Shown here piece after piece: positions 34,674 through 43,314 of a stretch of 64,000 nucleotides of DNA. The position numbers and the translations under genes were made by a program. The notes beneath the pieces were generated by a model. That model did not search any database. It had not been told where the DNA came from and was given only the letters and a program-made list of their open reading frames with translations. Positions within the stretch are counted from its first letter, which is position 1, and every line of letters begins with the position of its first letter. The DNA lies in NCBI GenBank assembly GCA_035999765.1, contig CP108521.1, positions 9,300,001 through 9,364,000 on the forward strand, read 5' to 3'. The stretch is from Streptomyces sp. NBC_01231. Lineage in GTDB: Bacteria > Actinomycetota > Actinomycetes > Streptomycetales > Streptomycetaceae.

Positions 34674-36980
34674 TCAGCCGATACGCGTCGGAGTGTGCAG
34701 AACCCTCGCGTGCCCGACGCGGCGGATCGGACCGGTGAGGTGGACCGTGCCGGTGAGCCGGATGTCGGTGCTGGAGGTACCGAGCATGACGGTGATCTCG
34801 CCGGGCTCGACGATGCGGTGCAGATCGGGTCCGGTGTAGGCGAGGCGGTCGGTGTGCAGGCGGAAGGTGACCCTGCGCTGTTCGCCGGGGGCGAGGTGGA
34901 CACGGGCGAAACCCGTCAACTGGGTCACCGGGCGGGGGAGTTGGGCGACGGGGTCAGCGGTGTAGAACTGGACGACCTCGGAGCCGGGGAGGTCGCCGGT
35001 GTTGCGGACCAGGCAGCTGATGTCGACCTCGCCGTCGGTGCGAATCGTTCCGGCGCTCAGTTCGAACCCCTCGTACGCGAACGTCGTGTACGACAGTCCG
35101 TGCCCGAAGGGGTGGGCCGGCGTGGGGTCGAGGTTGCTGACGCCCTGGGTGTTGCCCCCGAGCGGGGCGTGCAGGTAGGTGCCGGGCTGGCCGCCCGCCG
35201 TCCGCGGGATCTGCACCGGCAGCTTGCCCGACGGATTGATGCGCCCGGAGAGCACTCCGGCAAGGGCCGGGCCGCCCTCCTCGCCGGGGAAGAAGGCCTG
35301 CACGACGGCGGCCGCGCGGTCGGCGTAGGCACCCAGCGCGTACGGGCGGCCGGAGACGACGAGAAGGACGACCGGGGTGCCGGTGGCCAGCAGGGCCTCG
35401 ACGAGTTCGTCCTGGACGCCCGGCAGGGAGAGGTCCTCCGCGTCGCAGCCCTCGCCGGAGGTGCCGAGGCCGAAGAGGGCCGCGCGGTCACCGACCACGG
35501 CGATGCAGACGTCCGCACGCCGGGCCGCCTCCACCGCCGCGTCGAATCCGCCGCGGTCGATGTCCTTGACGGGGCAGCCCTGTTCGTGCGCGACACGGGT
35601 GCCCGGCAGTTCCGTGGCCAGGGCGCCCAGCAGTGTGCGGGCCTCGATGCCGTTGTCGTGGCCCGGGTGGTGGGGGAGGACGTGATTGGGAAAGGAGTAG
35701 CAGCCGAAGAAGGCGTTGGCGTCGTCGGCACACGGCCCGATGAGGGCGATGGATCCGGTGTCCGGAGCCAGGGGGAGGTGTCCGTCCCGGTTGTCGAGCA
35801 GCACGATGCTCTGCTCGGCCAGTTCGCGGGCGATCGCCCGGTGCGCGGGCGGGTCCAGGTCGAGGGGATCCTCTCCTGCCGTGTCCGGCTCGAAGTCGGC
35901 GTCCAGCAGGCCCAGTTCGACCTTCTGGCGCAGTACGCGCCGTACGGCCCGGTCGACGAGGTCCGCCGAGACGGTTCCCTCGCGGACGAGTTCGGCGAGG
36001 GGCTCGCCGTAGCAGAGGGTGTCGGGGAGTTCCACGTCGATGCCCGCGGTGAGGGCGCGGGCGCCGGCCTCGCCCTCGGTGGCGGCGATGCGGTGCATGG
36101 TGCGCAGGAAGGCGATGGACCAGTAGTCGGAGACGACCGTGCCCTCGAATCCCCAGTCCTCGCGCAGCAGTCGGGTGAGCAGGGAGGCGTCGGCCCCGGC
36201 CGGCATGCCGTCCACATCGGCGTACGAGTTCATGACCGAGCGGGCGCCGCCCTCCCGTATCGCCGTCTCGAACGGCGGCAGGATCACGTCGGCGAACTCC
36301 CGCGGGCCCATGGAGACGGGTGCGTGGTTGCGGGCGGCCTTCGAGGCGGAGTAGCCGGCGAAGTGCTTGAGGGTGGCGATGATCCCGGCGCTCTCCAGGC
36401 CGCGCACATAGGCCGTGCCGGTGGTGGCGACCAGGTACGGGTCCTCGCCGAGGGTCTCCTCGACGCGGCCCCAGCGGTAGTCGCGTACGACGTCGAGGAC
36501 GGGGGAGAGGCCCTGGTGGACGCCGACCTGGCGCATGCTCGTGCCGATGGCGTGGGCCATGCGTTCGACGAGTTCGGGGTTGAAGGCGGCCGCCCAGGCG
36601 AGGGCGGTGGGGAAGACGCTCGCGCGGTGGGTGGTGAAACCCGTCAGGCACTCCTCGTGGGCGATGGCGGGGATGCCGAGCCGGGTGCTGTCCATCAACT
36701 CACGTTGCAGAGAGGCGAGTTGTCGCGCTCCCTCGCGTGGCTCGACGGGCTTGGTGCCGAACGGGCGGGTGAGGTGGCCGAGTCCGTCCTTCCTGGCCTC
36801 GGTGAAGTCGGTGTGGCGGGCGAAGACGTCCTGCATCGGTGCGACGTTGCCGCTGACCCGCTCGACGCCGGGCCAGGCGCTGCCGAGTTGGGCGAGTTTC
36901 TCCTCCAGGGTCATCTCCGCGAGCAGGGCCTCGACCCTGTCGTCACGAGGGCAGGCCGGATCGGCCCAAGGTGTGGTCAT
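34674..36980 (-). CDS. Glycoside hydrolase family 3 (beta-xylosidase/beta-glucosidase)
   Basis: A 768-residue GH3 enzyme without a signal peptide. The N-terminal TIM barrel carries KHFAGY (205-210) and the nucleophile motif GTVVSDYWS (Asp285). The second alpha/beta sandwich domain holds VVGDRAALFGLGTSGEGCD, and a C-terminal fibronectin-III-like domain follows (HPFGHGLSYTTF onward). Size matches bxlA-type beta-xylosidases and beta-glucosidases. It lies 36 bases downstream of the LacI gene on the same strand and faces away from the ABC importer, so it probably cleaves the imported beta-linked oligosaccharides in the cytoplasm. Confidence 0.9.
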   Translation of the reverse strand: MTTPWADPACPRDDRVEALLAEMTLEEKLAQLGSAWPGVERVSGNVAPMQDVFARHTDFTEARKDGLGHLTRPFGTKPVEPREGARQLASLQRELMDSTRLGIPAIAHEECLTGFTTHRASVFPTALAWAAAFNPELVERMAHAIGTSMRQVGVHQGLSPVLDVVRDYRWGRVEETLGEDPYLVATTGTAYVRGLESAGIIATLKHFAGYSASKAARNHAPVSMGPREFADVILPPFETAIREGGARSVMNSYADVDGMPAGADASLLTRLLREDWGFEGTVVSDYWSIAFLRTMHRIAATEGEAGARALTAGIDVELPDTLCYGEPLAELVREGTVSADLVDRAVRRVLRQKVELGLLDADFEPDTAGEDPLDLDPPAHRAIARELAEQSIVLLDNRDGHLPLAPDTGSIALIGPCADDANAFFGCYSFPNHVLPHHPGHDNGIEARTLLGALATELPGTRVAHEQGCPVKDIDRGGFDAAVEAARRADVCIAVVGDRAALFGLGTSGEGCDAEDLSLPGVQDELVEALLATGTPVVLLVVSGRPYALGAYADRAAAVVQAFFPGEEGGPALAGVLSGRINPSGKLPVQIPRTAGGQPGTYLHAPLGGNTQGVSNLDPTPAHPFGHGLSYTTFAYEGFELSAGTIRTDGEVDISCLVRNTGDLPGSEVVQFYTADPVAQLPRPVTQLTGFARVHLAPGEQRRVTFRLHTDRLAYTGPDLHRIVEPGEITVMLGTSSTDIRLTGTVHLTGPIRRVGHARVLHTPTRIG

Positions 36981-37016
36981 GATGCGTTCCTCGGGGTGGT
37001 GTGGGGCGCGACGGAT

Positions 37017-38042
37017 TCAGGAGTGGGTGGACGGTGGGGCGGTCGAGGCCCGCACCACCAACTGGGTGGCCAGCTCCACCCGGTGGCTGTCCAGGGGCTC
37101 GCCGGCGGCGAGGCGGAGCAGCGTGCGCAGCGCGGCACGGCCGATCTCGATGAACGGCTGCCGGACGGTGGTCAGGGGCGGGGCGGAGGTGCGGGCCGCG
37201 GCGGTGTCGTCGAAGCCGACGACGCTGACGTCGTCCGGCACCCGTAGCCCGTGGACACGGGCGGCCTCGATGACGCCGAACGCCTCCAGATCGTTGCCGG
37301 CGAACACGGCGGTGGGCGGCTCGTCCAGGGTGAAGAGTTCCAGGGCTGCCTGGTAGGCGGGTTCGAACCGGAAGGCCCCGCGCTTGATGAGCAGGGGATC
37401 GGGGGTGAGGCCGGCGCCGGTGAGCGCGGCCTGGTAGCCGTGCAGGCGGGCGGTGTTGCAGACGGCGTCGTGCCGGCCCTCGATCATCGCGATCCGCCGG
37501 TGGCCGAGCTTCAGCAGGTGCTCGGTCGCCGCCATGCCACCGCTGAAGTTCGTCGCGCCGATGCTCGGCACGCTCTCGTCCGGCACGTTCATCGGGTCGA
37601 TGAGCACGAGCGGGATGTCGTGCTGGGCGAACTGCGCCCGCTGCCGGGCGGTCAGCTCGGACGTCACCAGGATGACGCCCTCCCGCCCGGCGTTGATGAT
37701 CTTCCGGGCCCAGGCGGCGCCCAGCGGGTCGTCGGGCGCCGTACCGATGACGACATCGACCCCGGCCTCGGCCGCGGCCTCCGTCACACCCTGCGTGATC
37801 ACCAGGTTGTTGGGGTTGACCAGTTGGTCGAAGGTCAGGTCGATCGTGCGCACCGGCGACTGCGCACCGCCCGGCCCGCGAGCCACGTAGTCGTGCTCGA
37901 CCAGCAGCCGCTCGACACGCGCCCGGGTCTCGGGCGAGACGTCACTGCGGCCGTTGACCACCTTGGAGACGGTGGCCACCGAGACCCCTGCCGCCTCGGC
38001 GATGCCGGTCAGGGTCGTCCGCTCGACGACTCTCTTCGCCAT
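37017..38042 (-). CDS. LacI-family transcriptional regulator
   Basis: A 341-residue LacI regulator: HTH TLTGIAEAAGVSVATVSKVV, hinge RLLVEHDYVARG, and the sugar-binding core (ILVTSELTARQRAQFAQHDI, SIGATNFSGGMAATEHLLKLG). AAGGA precedes the ATG. It is divergent from the importer genes and upstream of GH3. Gene content (LacI, binding protein, two permeases, GH3) equals that of streptomycete bxl loci for xylo-oligosaccharides, but the order differs, so beta-xyloside sensing is only a probable role. Confidence 0.9.
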   Translation of the reverse strand: MAKRVVERTTLTGIAEAAGVSVATVSKVVNGRSDVSPETRARVERLLVEHDYVARGPGGAQSPVRTIDLTFDQLVNPNNLVITQGVTEAAAEAGVDVVIGTAPDDPLGAAWARKIINAGREGVILVTSELTARQRAQFAQHDIPLVLIDPMNVPDESVPSIGATNFSGGMAATEHLLKLGHRRIAMIEGRHDAVCNTARLHGYQAALTGAGLTPDPLLIKRGAFRFEPAYQAALELFTLDEPPTAVFAGNDLEAFGVIEAARVHGLRVPDDVSVVGFDDTAAARTSAPPLTTVRQPFIEIGRAALRTLLRLAAGEPLDSHRVELATQLVVRASTAPPSTHS

Positions 38043-38079
38043 GCTGATCCTTTCGCTGGTTTACGGGGAAGGTAGCGCA

Positions 38080-38202
38080 AGGTTTCGCGAGGTTCCAGTG
38101 CTGGGGAAACGTAAAAAATTCTGGTCCCCGACACCTTGACCGGCGACGACACCGCACCTAATTTGTCGGCCAGAAAACGCAGAGGTTTCGAAAAGTTTCG
38201 AG
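38080..38202. promoter_or_regulatory. Importer promoter and LacI operator candidates
   Basis: TTGACC (38136-38141), 17 bases, then TAATTT (38159-38164) is a good promoter for the importer. Just downstream, CGAAAAGTTTCG (38189-38200) is a 5+2+5 dyad within AGGTTTCGAAAAGTTTCGAG. AGGTTTCG also occurs at 38080-38087, nearer the LacI gene. The CGAA/TTCG arms recall operators reported for actinomycete xylan regulators; this likeness is from memory. Confidence 0.6.
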
Positions 38203-38278
38203 CCGCGCTCACAGCATCCGACGAGCCCGACGAGCCGTCCAGCGCGATCGAACCTCTGAAGAGCCGAAGGAGCTCACG

Positions 38279-39598
38279 ATGACCCCGAGAATGCCTTCCC
38301 GTGCCCTCATCACCGCCTCGGCGGCAGTTCTGACCCTCACCCTCGCCGCCTGCGGAAGCAGCGGGCGCACCGCGGGCGGCGGCAGCGGAGACGGCACGTT
38401 GGCCTGGGCGCTGACCCAGGGGTCGGAGGCGACCTTCCGGGCCTCGGCCACGGAGTGGAACAAGGCGCACCCGGACAGCGAGATCACCTACCAGTACTTC
38501 CAGAACGACCCCTACAAGCAGAAGCTGCGTACCGCGGTCGGCGCCGGCAACGGTCCCGTGCTCTTCGAGAACTGGGGCGGCGGCGGGCTGAAGAGCTACG
38601 TGGACGCGGGCAAGGTCGCCGACCTCACCCCCGATCTCGACGCCAGTCCCGAGTGGAAGAACCGCATCTTCCCCTCGGTGCTCAAGTCCGCGACCTTCGA
38701 CGGCAAGGTCTACGGCGTTCCCGTCAACGGCGTGCAACCCGTGGTGCTCTACTACAGCAAGGAGCTGCTCGAGCAGGTCGGCGCCCAGCCGCCGAAGACC
38801 TGGGACGACCTGCTCGCGCTCGTGAAGAAGCTCAAGGCCGAGGGCGTCGCCCCGATATCCATGGGCGGCGCTTCGAAGTGGCCGGACCTGATGTGGCTGG
38901 AGTATCTCGTCGACCGCGTCGGCGGACCGGAGACCTTCGCGAACATCGCCGCCGGCAAGAAGGGCGCCTGGTCGGACCCGGCCGTTCTCAAGGCCGCCCA
39001 GATGATCAAGCAGCTGGTGGACGCGGGCGGCTTCGCCAAGGGCTTCACCTCCGTCTCCGCCGACACCGGCCAGGCCGAGGCCCAGCTGTACACCGGCAAG
39101 GCCGCGATGATCCTCCAGGGCAGCTGGGGGTACGGCACCATCAGCACCGGCTCGCCGAAGTTCGTCTCCGAGGGCCACCTGGGCTGGACCGGCTTCCCGG
39201 CTGTCACCGGTGGCAAGGGCGACGCGACGAACATCGTCGGCAACACGGCCAACTTCTTCTCGCTGTCCGGGCAGGCGAGCGCCAAGGAGAGGAAGACGGC
39301 GGTGTCGTACCTCAAGGACGGCGTCTACAACGACACCTACGTCGACAACCTCCTCAAGAACGGCGACGTCCCGCCGGTGAAGGACCTGGACACCAGGCTC
39401 AAGGCCACGGACAACGCCGACTGGACGACGTACGTCTACCACCTCGCCCGCGACGCCAAGAGCTTCCAGCTCTCCTGGGACCAGGCCCTCACCCCGGAAC
39501 TCGGCAACGAACTGCTCACCCACCTCGACCAGCTCTTCCTCGGCCAGATCAGCCCGGAGCAGTTCTGCGCGCAGATGGACAAGGCGGCGACGAAGTGA
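38279..39598 (+). CDS. ABC sugar transporter, substrate-binding lipoprotein
   Basis: A 439-residue CUT1 binding protein. The lipobox is LAAC with Cys25. The mature part shows EWNKAHPDSEITYQYFQND, NGPVLFENWGGGGLKSY, GVPVNGVQPVVLYYSKELLE and GKAAMILQGSWGY. AAGGAG precedes the ATG. It leads an operon with two permeases through GTGA and TGATG overlaps, and likely binds beta-linked oligosaccharides given the neighbouring GH3 enzyme. Confidence 0.9.
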   Translation: MTPRMPSRALITASAAVLTLTLAACGSSGRTAGGGSGDGTLAWALTQGSEATFRASATEWNKAHPDSEITYQYFQNDPYKQKLRTAVGAGNGPVLFENWGGGGLKSYVDAGKVADLTPDLDASPEWKNRIFPSVLKSATFDGKVYGVPVNGVQPVVLYYSKELLEQVGAQPPKTWDDLLALVKKLKAEGVAPISMGGASKWPDLMWLEYLVDRVGGPETFANIAAGKKGAWSDPAVLKAAQMIKQLVDAGGFAKGFTSVSADTGQAEAQLYTGKAAMILQGSWGYGTISTGSPKFVSEGHLGWTGFPAVTGGKGDATNIVGNTANFFSLSGQASAKERKTAVSYLKDGVYNDTYVDNLLKNGDVPPVKDLDTRLKATDNADWTTYVYHLARDAKSFQLSWDQALTPELGNELLTHLDQLFLGQISPEQFCAQMDKAATK

Positions 39599-40542
39599 GC
39601 AGCGCCGGCGTCTCCAAGGCGCCACCGCACGCGTCCCGTGCGAGCCTCACCGACGCCCCGTCGCACGCGTCCCGGGCCGGCGGCCCGCCCTTCCTCATGG
39701 CCCTGCCCGCCCTGCTGCTCTTCGCCCTCTTCGCGCTCGTACCGATGGCGATCGTCGTCTACCTCAGCTTCACCCGCTGGGACGGACTGGGAAGCCCGGC
39801 GTGGGCGGGAACCGACAACTGGCGTACGGCGCTGACCAGTGACGTCACCCGGCACGCCCTCTGGCTCACCGCCAAGATGATGGTGTTCTCCTGGGTCGTG
39901 CAGACCCCGATCAGTCTCCTGCTGGGCGTCTTCGTCTCCGGCAAACAGCGCTACCGCGCCCTGCTCGCCGTCTTCTACTTCGTCCCGCTGCTCATCTCCA
40001 CGGCCGCGATCGCCGTCATCTTCAAGAACCTGCTCGACCCCAACTTCGGCCTGGGGGCGGCCCTCGACCTGCCGATCCTCGGACAGGACTGGCTGGGCGA
40101 CCCCCAACTGGCCTTCTACGCCGCCGTGTTCGTCATCGCGTGGCAGTTCGTGCCGTTCCACACGCTGCTCTACCAGGCCGGAGCCCGGCAGATTCCGGCA
40201 TCCCTGTACGAGGCCGCCTCGATCGACGGCGCGGGCCGGCTCAAGCAGTTCTGGCACATCACCCTGCCGCAGCTGCGCTACACCATCGTCACGTCGTCGA
40301 CGTTGATGGTCGTCGGCTCGCTCACCTACTTCGACCTCGTCTTCGTGCTCACCGGCGGCGGCCCCGGCTACGCCACCCGCATCCTGCCGCTCGACATGTA
40401 CATCACCGGCTTCCAGAGCAACCAGATGGGCCTCGCCAGCGCCATCTCCGTGGTGCTCGTGCTGGCAGGACTTCTGCTCTCCCTCGCCCTTCTCCGGTTC
40501 TCCGGCTTCAACCGGATGCGCAGCCAGCAGGCAGGAATGTGA
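39595..40542 (+). CDS. ABC sugar transporter permease
   Basis: A 315-residue permease of the MalF type with six membrane segments (first at FLMALPALLLFALFALVPM) and the EAA loop YEAASIDGAGRLKQFWHITLP. The GTG start at 39595 overlaps the stop of the binding-protein gene (GTGA), indicating translational coupling. Confidence 0.9.
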   Translation: MSSAGVSKAPPHASRASLTDAPSHASRAGGPPFLMALPALLLFALFALVPMAIVVYLSFTRWDGLGSPAWAGTDNWRTALTSDVTRHALWLTAKMMVFSWVVQTPISLLLGVFVSGKQRYRALLAVFYFVPLLISTAAIAVIFKNLLDPNFGLGAALDLPILGQDWLGDPQLAFYAAVFVIAWQFVPFHTLLYQAGARQIPASLYEAASIDGAGRLKQFWHITLPQLRYTIVTSSTLMVVGSLTYFDLVFVLTGGGPGYATRILPLDMYITGFQSNQMGLASAISVVLVLAGLLLSLALLRFSGFNRMRSQQAGM

Positions 40543-41444
40543 TGTCCGCGCTCTCCCACGCCCCGTCCGCCGACTCCCAGGCCCACCCGACACCGACAAC
40601 CGCGGGGACACCCGGCCGCCTGGCCCGTCTGCGCGGCACCAACCCCCTCGGTGCCCTGGGCGGTGTGCTCTGGCTGGTGGTCGTCCTCGTCCCGGTCTAC
40701 TGGGTCGTCGTCACCAGCCTCCGCACCCGCGAGGGCTTCTTCGACGCCAACCCGCTCGCCCTGCCGACCAGCCCCACCCTGGAGAACTACCGCCTGGTCC
40801 TCGACAGCGGCTTCACCCACTACCTCCTCAACAGCGCCCTGGTCACCGTCGGCGCCACGCTGCTGACCCTCGTGGTGTCGTTCCTGGCCGCGTATGCCAT
40901 CGTCCGAGGCACCAGCCGGGCGCTGCGCTGGGCGTTCAGCGTCTTCCTGCTGGGACTCGCCATCCCGCTGCAGGCCACGATCATCCCGGTGTACTACCTG
41001 ATCGCCAAGGCTCAGATGTACGACACCCTGCTCGCGATCGTGCTCCCGTCGGCGGCGTTCGCGATCCCGCTCACGGTGATCATCCTGGTCAACTTCCTGC
41101 GTGACATCCCGGACGAGTTGTACGAGTCCATGCGCGCGGACGGCGCCGGCCACTGGCGGATGCTCTGGAGCCTGGCCGCGCCGCTGTCGCGCCCCGCCCT
41201 GATCACGGTCACGATCTACGACGCCCTGAACGTCTGGAACGGCTTCCTCTTCCCGCTGATCCTCACCCAGAGCCCCGACAAGCGGGTCCTGCCGTTGTTC
41301 GTGTGGAGCTTCCAGGGCGAGTTCACGATCAACATCCCCGCGATCCTGGCCGCGGTGGTCCTCTCCACGCTGCCGATCCTCGCCCTCTACATCCTCGGCC
41401 GCCGCCAGCTCATCAGCGGGCTCACGGCAGGCTTCGGCAAGTGA
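40542..41444 (+). CDS. ABC sugar transporter permease
   Basis: A 300-residue MalG-type permease with the EAA loop YESMRADGAGHWRMLWSLAAP and C-terminal GLTAGFGK. Its ATG shares one base with the upstream stop (TGATG). It ends the importer operon; no ATPase gene is present. Confidence 0.9.
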   Translation: MSALSHAPSADSQAHPTPTTAGTPGRLARLRGTNPLGALGGVLWLVVVLVPVYWVVVTSLRTREGFFDANPLALPTSPTLENYRLVLDSGFTHYLLNSALVTVGATLLTLVVSFLAAYAIVRGTSRALRWAFSVFLLGLAIPLQATIIPVYYLIAKAQMYDTLLAIVLPSAAFAIPLTVIILVNFLRDIPDELYESMRADGAGHWRMLWSLAAPLSRPALITVTIYDALNVWNGFLFPLILTQSPDKRVLPLFVWSFQGEFTINIPAILAAVVLSTLPILALYILGRRQLISGLTAGFGK

Positions 41445-41534
41445 GGGACCTCTTTGCCGGAGACGGGGTGGCGGAGGTGTTGTCGACACCAGTGGGCGGG
41501 AATGTGTCCCTCCGATACAGAGTTGGTTACTGAC

Positions 41535-42482
41535 ATGAGCGATGTAGTAGTAGCAGGCGCGTACGGCGGTCCCGAGGTCCTGTCGGTGATCGACGAAGCA
41601 GTCCCGGAGCCCGGGCCGGGCCAGGTGCGCATCGCGGTCCGTGCGGCCGGCGTCAACCCCTTCGATCAGAAGGTGTACAGCGGCGTCTTCGGGACCGATC
41701 CCGCGAAGCTGCCCCTACGGCTCGGGGCCGAGGCGGCGGGTGTGGTGACCGCGGTGGGCGCCCAGGCGAGCGGCCCCGCAGGTCCGGTCGAGGTCGGCGA
41801 CGAGGTGATCGCCTATCGAGCGTCCGGCGCGTACGCCGCCGAACTCGTCGTGCCGGCCTCGTCGGTGGTGCCGAAGCCCGCCGGGTTGTCCTGGGAGGAG
41901 GCCGGCGGGCTGATGGCCGCCGGTGCCACCGCCGTACACGTCCTCGAGGCGATCGGCGTGGGCAAGGACGACGCGGTGCTGATCCACGGCGCCGCCGGAG
42001 GAGTCGGCCTGATGGCCGTGCAGCTGGCGGTGGCGCGCGGCGCCACTGTCCTGGCAACGGCGAGCCCGGCCAAACACGACCTGCTGCGCGACCTCGGAGC
42101 GATCCCGATCGCGTACGGGCCCGGCCTGGCCGACCGGGTACGCGCGGCGGCACCGGAGGGTGTCCACGCGGCAGCCGACCTGGTGGGAACCGACGAGGCG
42201 GTGGACGTCTCCGTGGAACTCGTGGCGGACCGTTCCCGCATCGCCACCATCGCGGGATTCGGGCGTGGTGCCCAGGCCGGCATCAAGCTCCTCGGCGGCT
42301 CGCCCGGCGCCGATCCGGGCACGGACGTCCGCGCCGCCGCCCGCCTTCAGCTCACCGAGGCCGTGGAGGCAGGGCGACTGAGGGTCCTGATCGCCGGCAG
42401 TTACCCGCTTCGCGAGGCCGCTGCCGCCCATCGCCAGATCATGACCGGTCACACCAGCGGGAAAATCGTCCTGCTGCCGTAA
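41535..42482 (+). CDS. Zinc-independent MDR oxidoreductase (quinone oxidoreductase-like)
   Basis: A 315-residue NADPH-dependent MDR protein with the nucleotide motif HGAAGGVGLMAVQLA and the GroES-like N-terminus (GQVRIAVRAAGVNPFDQKVYSG). No zinc-ligand motifs are present. The ATG at 41535 is chosen over the upstream in-frame ATG at 41454, as it starts the conserved domain; neither has a strong Shine-Dalgarno. A TetR gene follows after a repeat-bearing terminator region and may regulate it. Confidence 0.85.
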   Translation: MSDVVVAGAYGGPEVLSVIDEAVPEPGPGQVRIAVRAAGVNPFDQKVYSGVFGTDPAKLPLRLGAEAAGVVTAVGAQASGPAGPVEVGDEVIAYRASGAYAAELVVPASSVVPKPAGLSWEEAGGLMAAGATAVHVLEAIGVGKDDAVLIHGAAGGVGLMAVQLAVARGATVLATASPAKHDLLRDLGAIPIAYGPGLADRVRAAAPEGVHAAADLVGTDEAVDVSVELVADRSRIATIAGFGRGAQAGIKLLGGSPGADPGTDVRAAARLQLTEAVEAGRLRVLIAGSYPLREAAAAHRQIMTGHTSGKIVLLP

Positions 42483-42553
42483 CCCCACCGGACCGTGCCG
42501 TCGCCCGACGTCCGCTCATGGACGCCGAAGCTCCGGTCAGTAATCCGAGGCGG

Positions 42554-42630
42554 CTGTGTCCCCTGCTCTGTGTCCCCTGCTCTGTGTCCTCTGCGCTGTG
42601 TCCCCCTCCCACGGAGCAGGGGGCACAGCC
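42554..42630 (+). repeat. 14-bp tandem repeats forming a multi-armed terminator-like hairpin
   Basis: CTGTGTCCCCTGCT is repeated at 42554-42567 and 42568-42581, then degenerate at 42582-42595 and partially from 42596. The inverted arm GGAGCAGGGGGCACAGCC at 42613-42630 can pair with any of the copies. It lies between two plus-strand genes and would act as a terminator with alternative stems. Confidence 0.6.
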
Positions 42631-42719
42631 ATGTCCCTTGATGGTGATTGCCCCCGGGCCGGTTCGGCTCGCTGTCTACACTCAGTTGAGACGAGCTGAA
42701 CACATCAGAGGAGCCCGGG

Positions 42720-43298
42720 ATGCCGCGGAACCGCCAACAGATCCCCCGTGAAGAGCGGGCGGGTGATCTGCTAGCCGCGGCCACCGAGCTTTTCCTCGCC
42801 AAGGGCTACGACAAGACCACGATGGCGGACATCAGCGCCGCCGCCGGGGTGGCCAGGGGCAACGTCTACTGGTACTTCGACTCGAAGGACGACATCTTCG
42901 CCGCGGTGATGGACCGGATGCTCAGCCGCGAGATCCGCACCCTCAACGCCGAGCAGGCGGGCGCCGACCCACTGAGCCGGCTGGTGCGCGGGCTGTCCGA
43001 CATGCGCTATTCACGGCCGCTGCACCAGGCCATGCACGACCGGCTTCCGCATTCCGAGGCGGTTCGTGCCGCCCACAACACCTTCCTGGACTGGATCGTC
43101 GGACTGGTCGACGAGGTCATGGCCGAACACGGCCTCGACGGCGCCCCCGACATCGATGCCGCGCTCCTCCGTGATGTCGTGGTCGCCGTGTTCGAAGGCG
43201 CGAACGTGCCCAACGACCGGAACAGACCGGCACACGAGATGATCCGTTTCCTGATGGAGTCCGTCCTGGCCGGGCGTTCGCCGGTCAAGAAGGCATGA
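42720..43298 (+). CDS. TetR-family transcriptional regulator
   Basis: A 192-residue TetR regulator with a clear HTH (LAAATELFLAKGYDKTTMAD then ISAAAGVARGNVYWYFDSKD). GAGGAG precedes the ATG. It is convergent with the FAD monooxygenase at 43315 and lies downstream of an MDR oxidoreductase. Target unknown; either neighbour is possible. Confidence 0.9.
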   Translation: MPRNRQQIPREERAGDLLAAATELFLAKGYDKTTMADISAAAGVARGNVYWYFDSKDDIFAAVMDRMLSREIRTLNAEQAGADPLSRLVRGLSDMRYSRPLHQAMHDRLPHSEAVRAAHNTFLDWIVGLVDEVMAEHGLDGAPDIDAALLRDVVVAVFEGANVPNDRNRPAHEMIRFLMESVLAGRSPVKKA

Positions 43299-43314
43299 CG
43301 CCGGCCGCGGCGCG

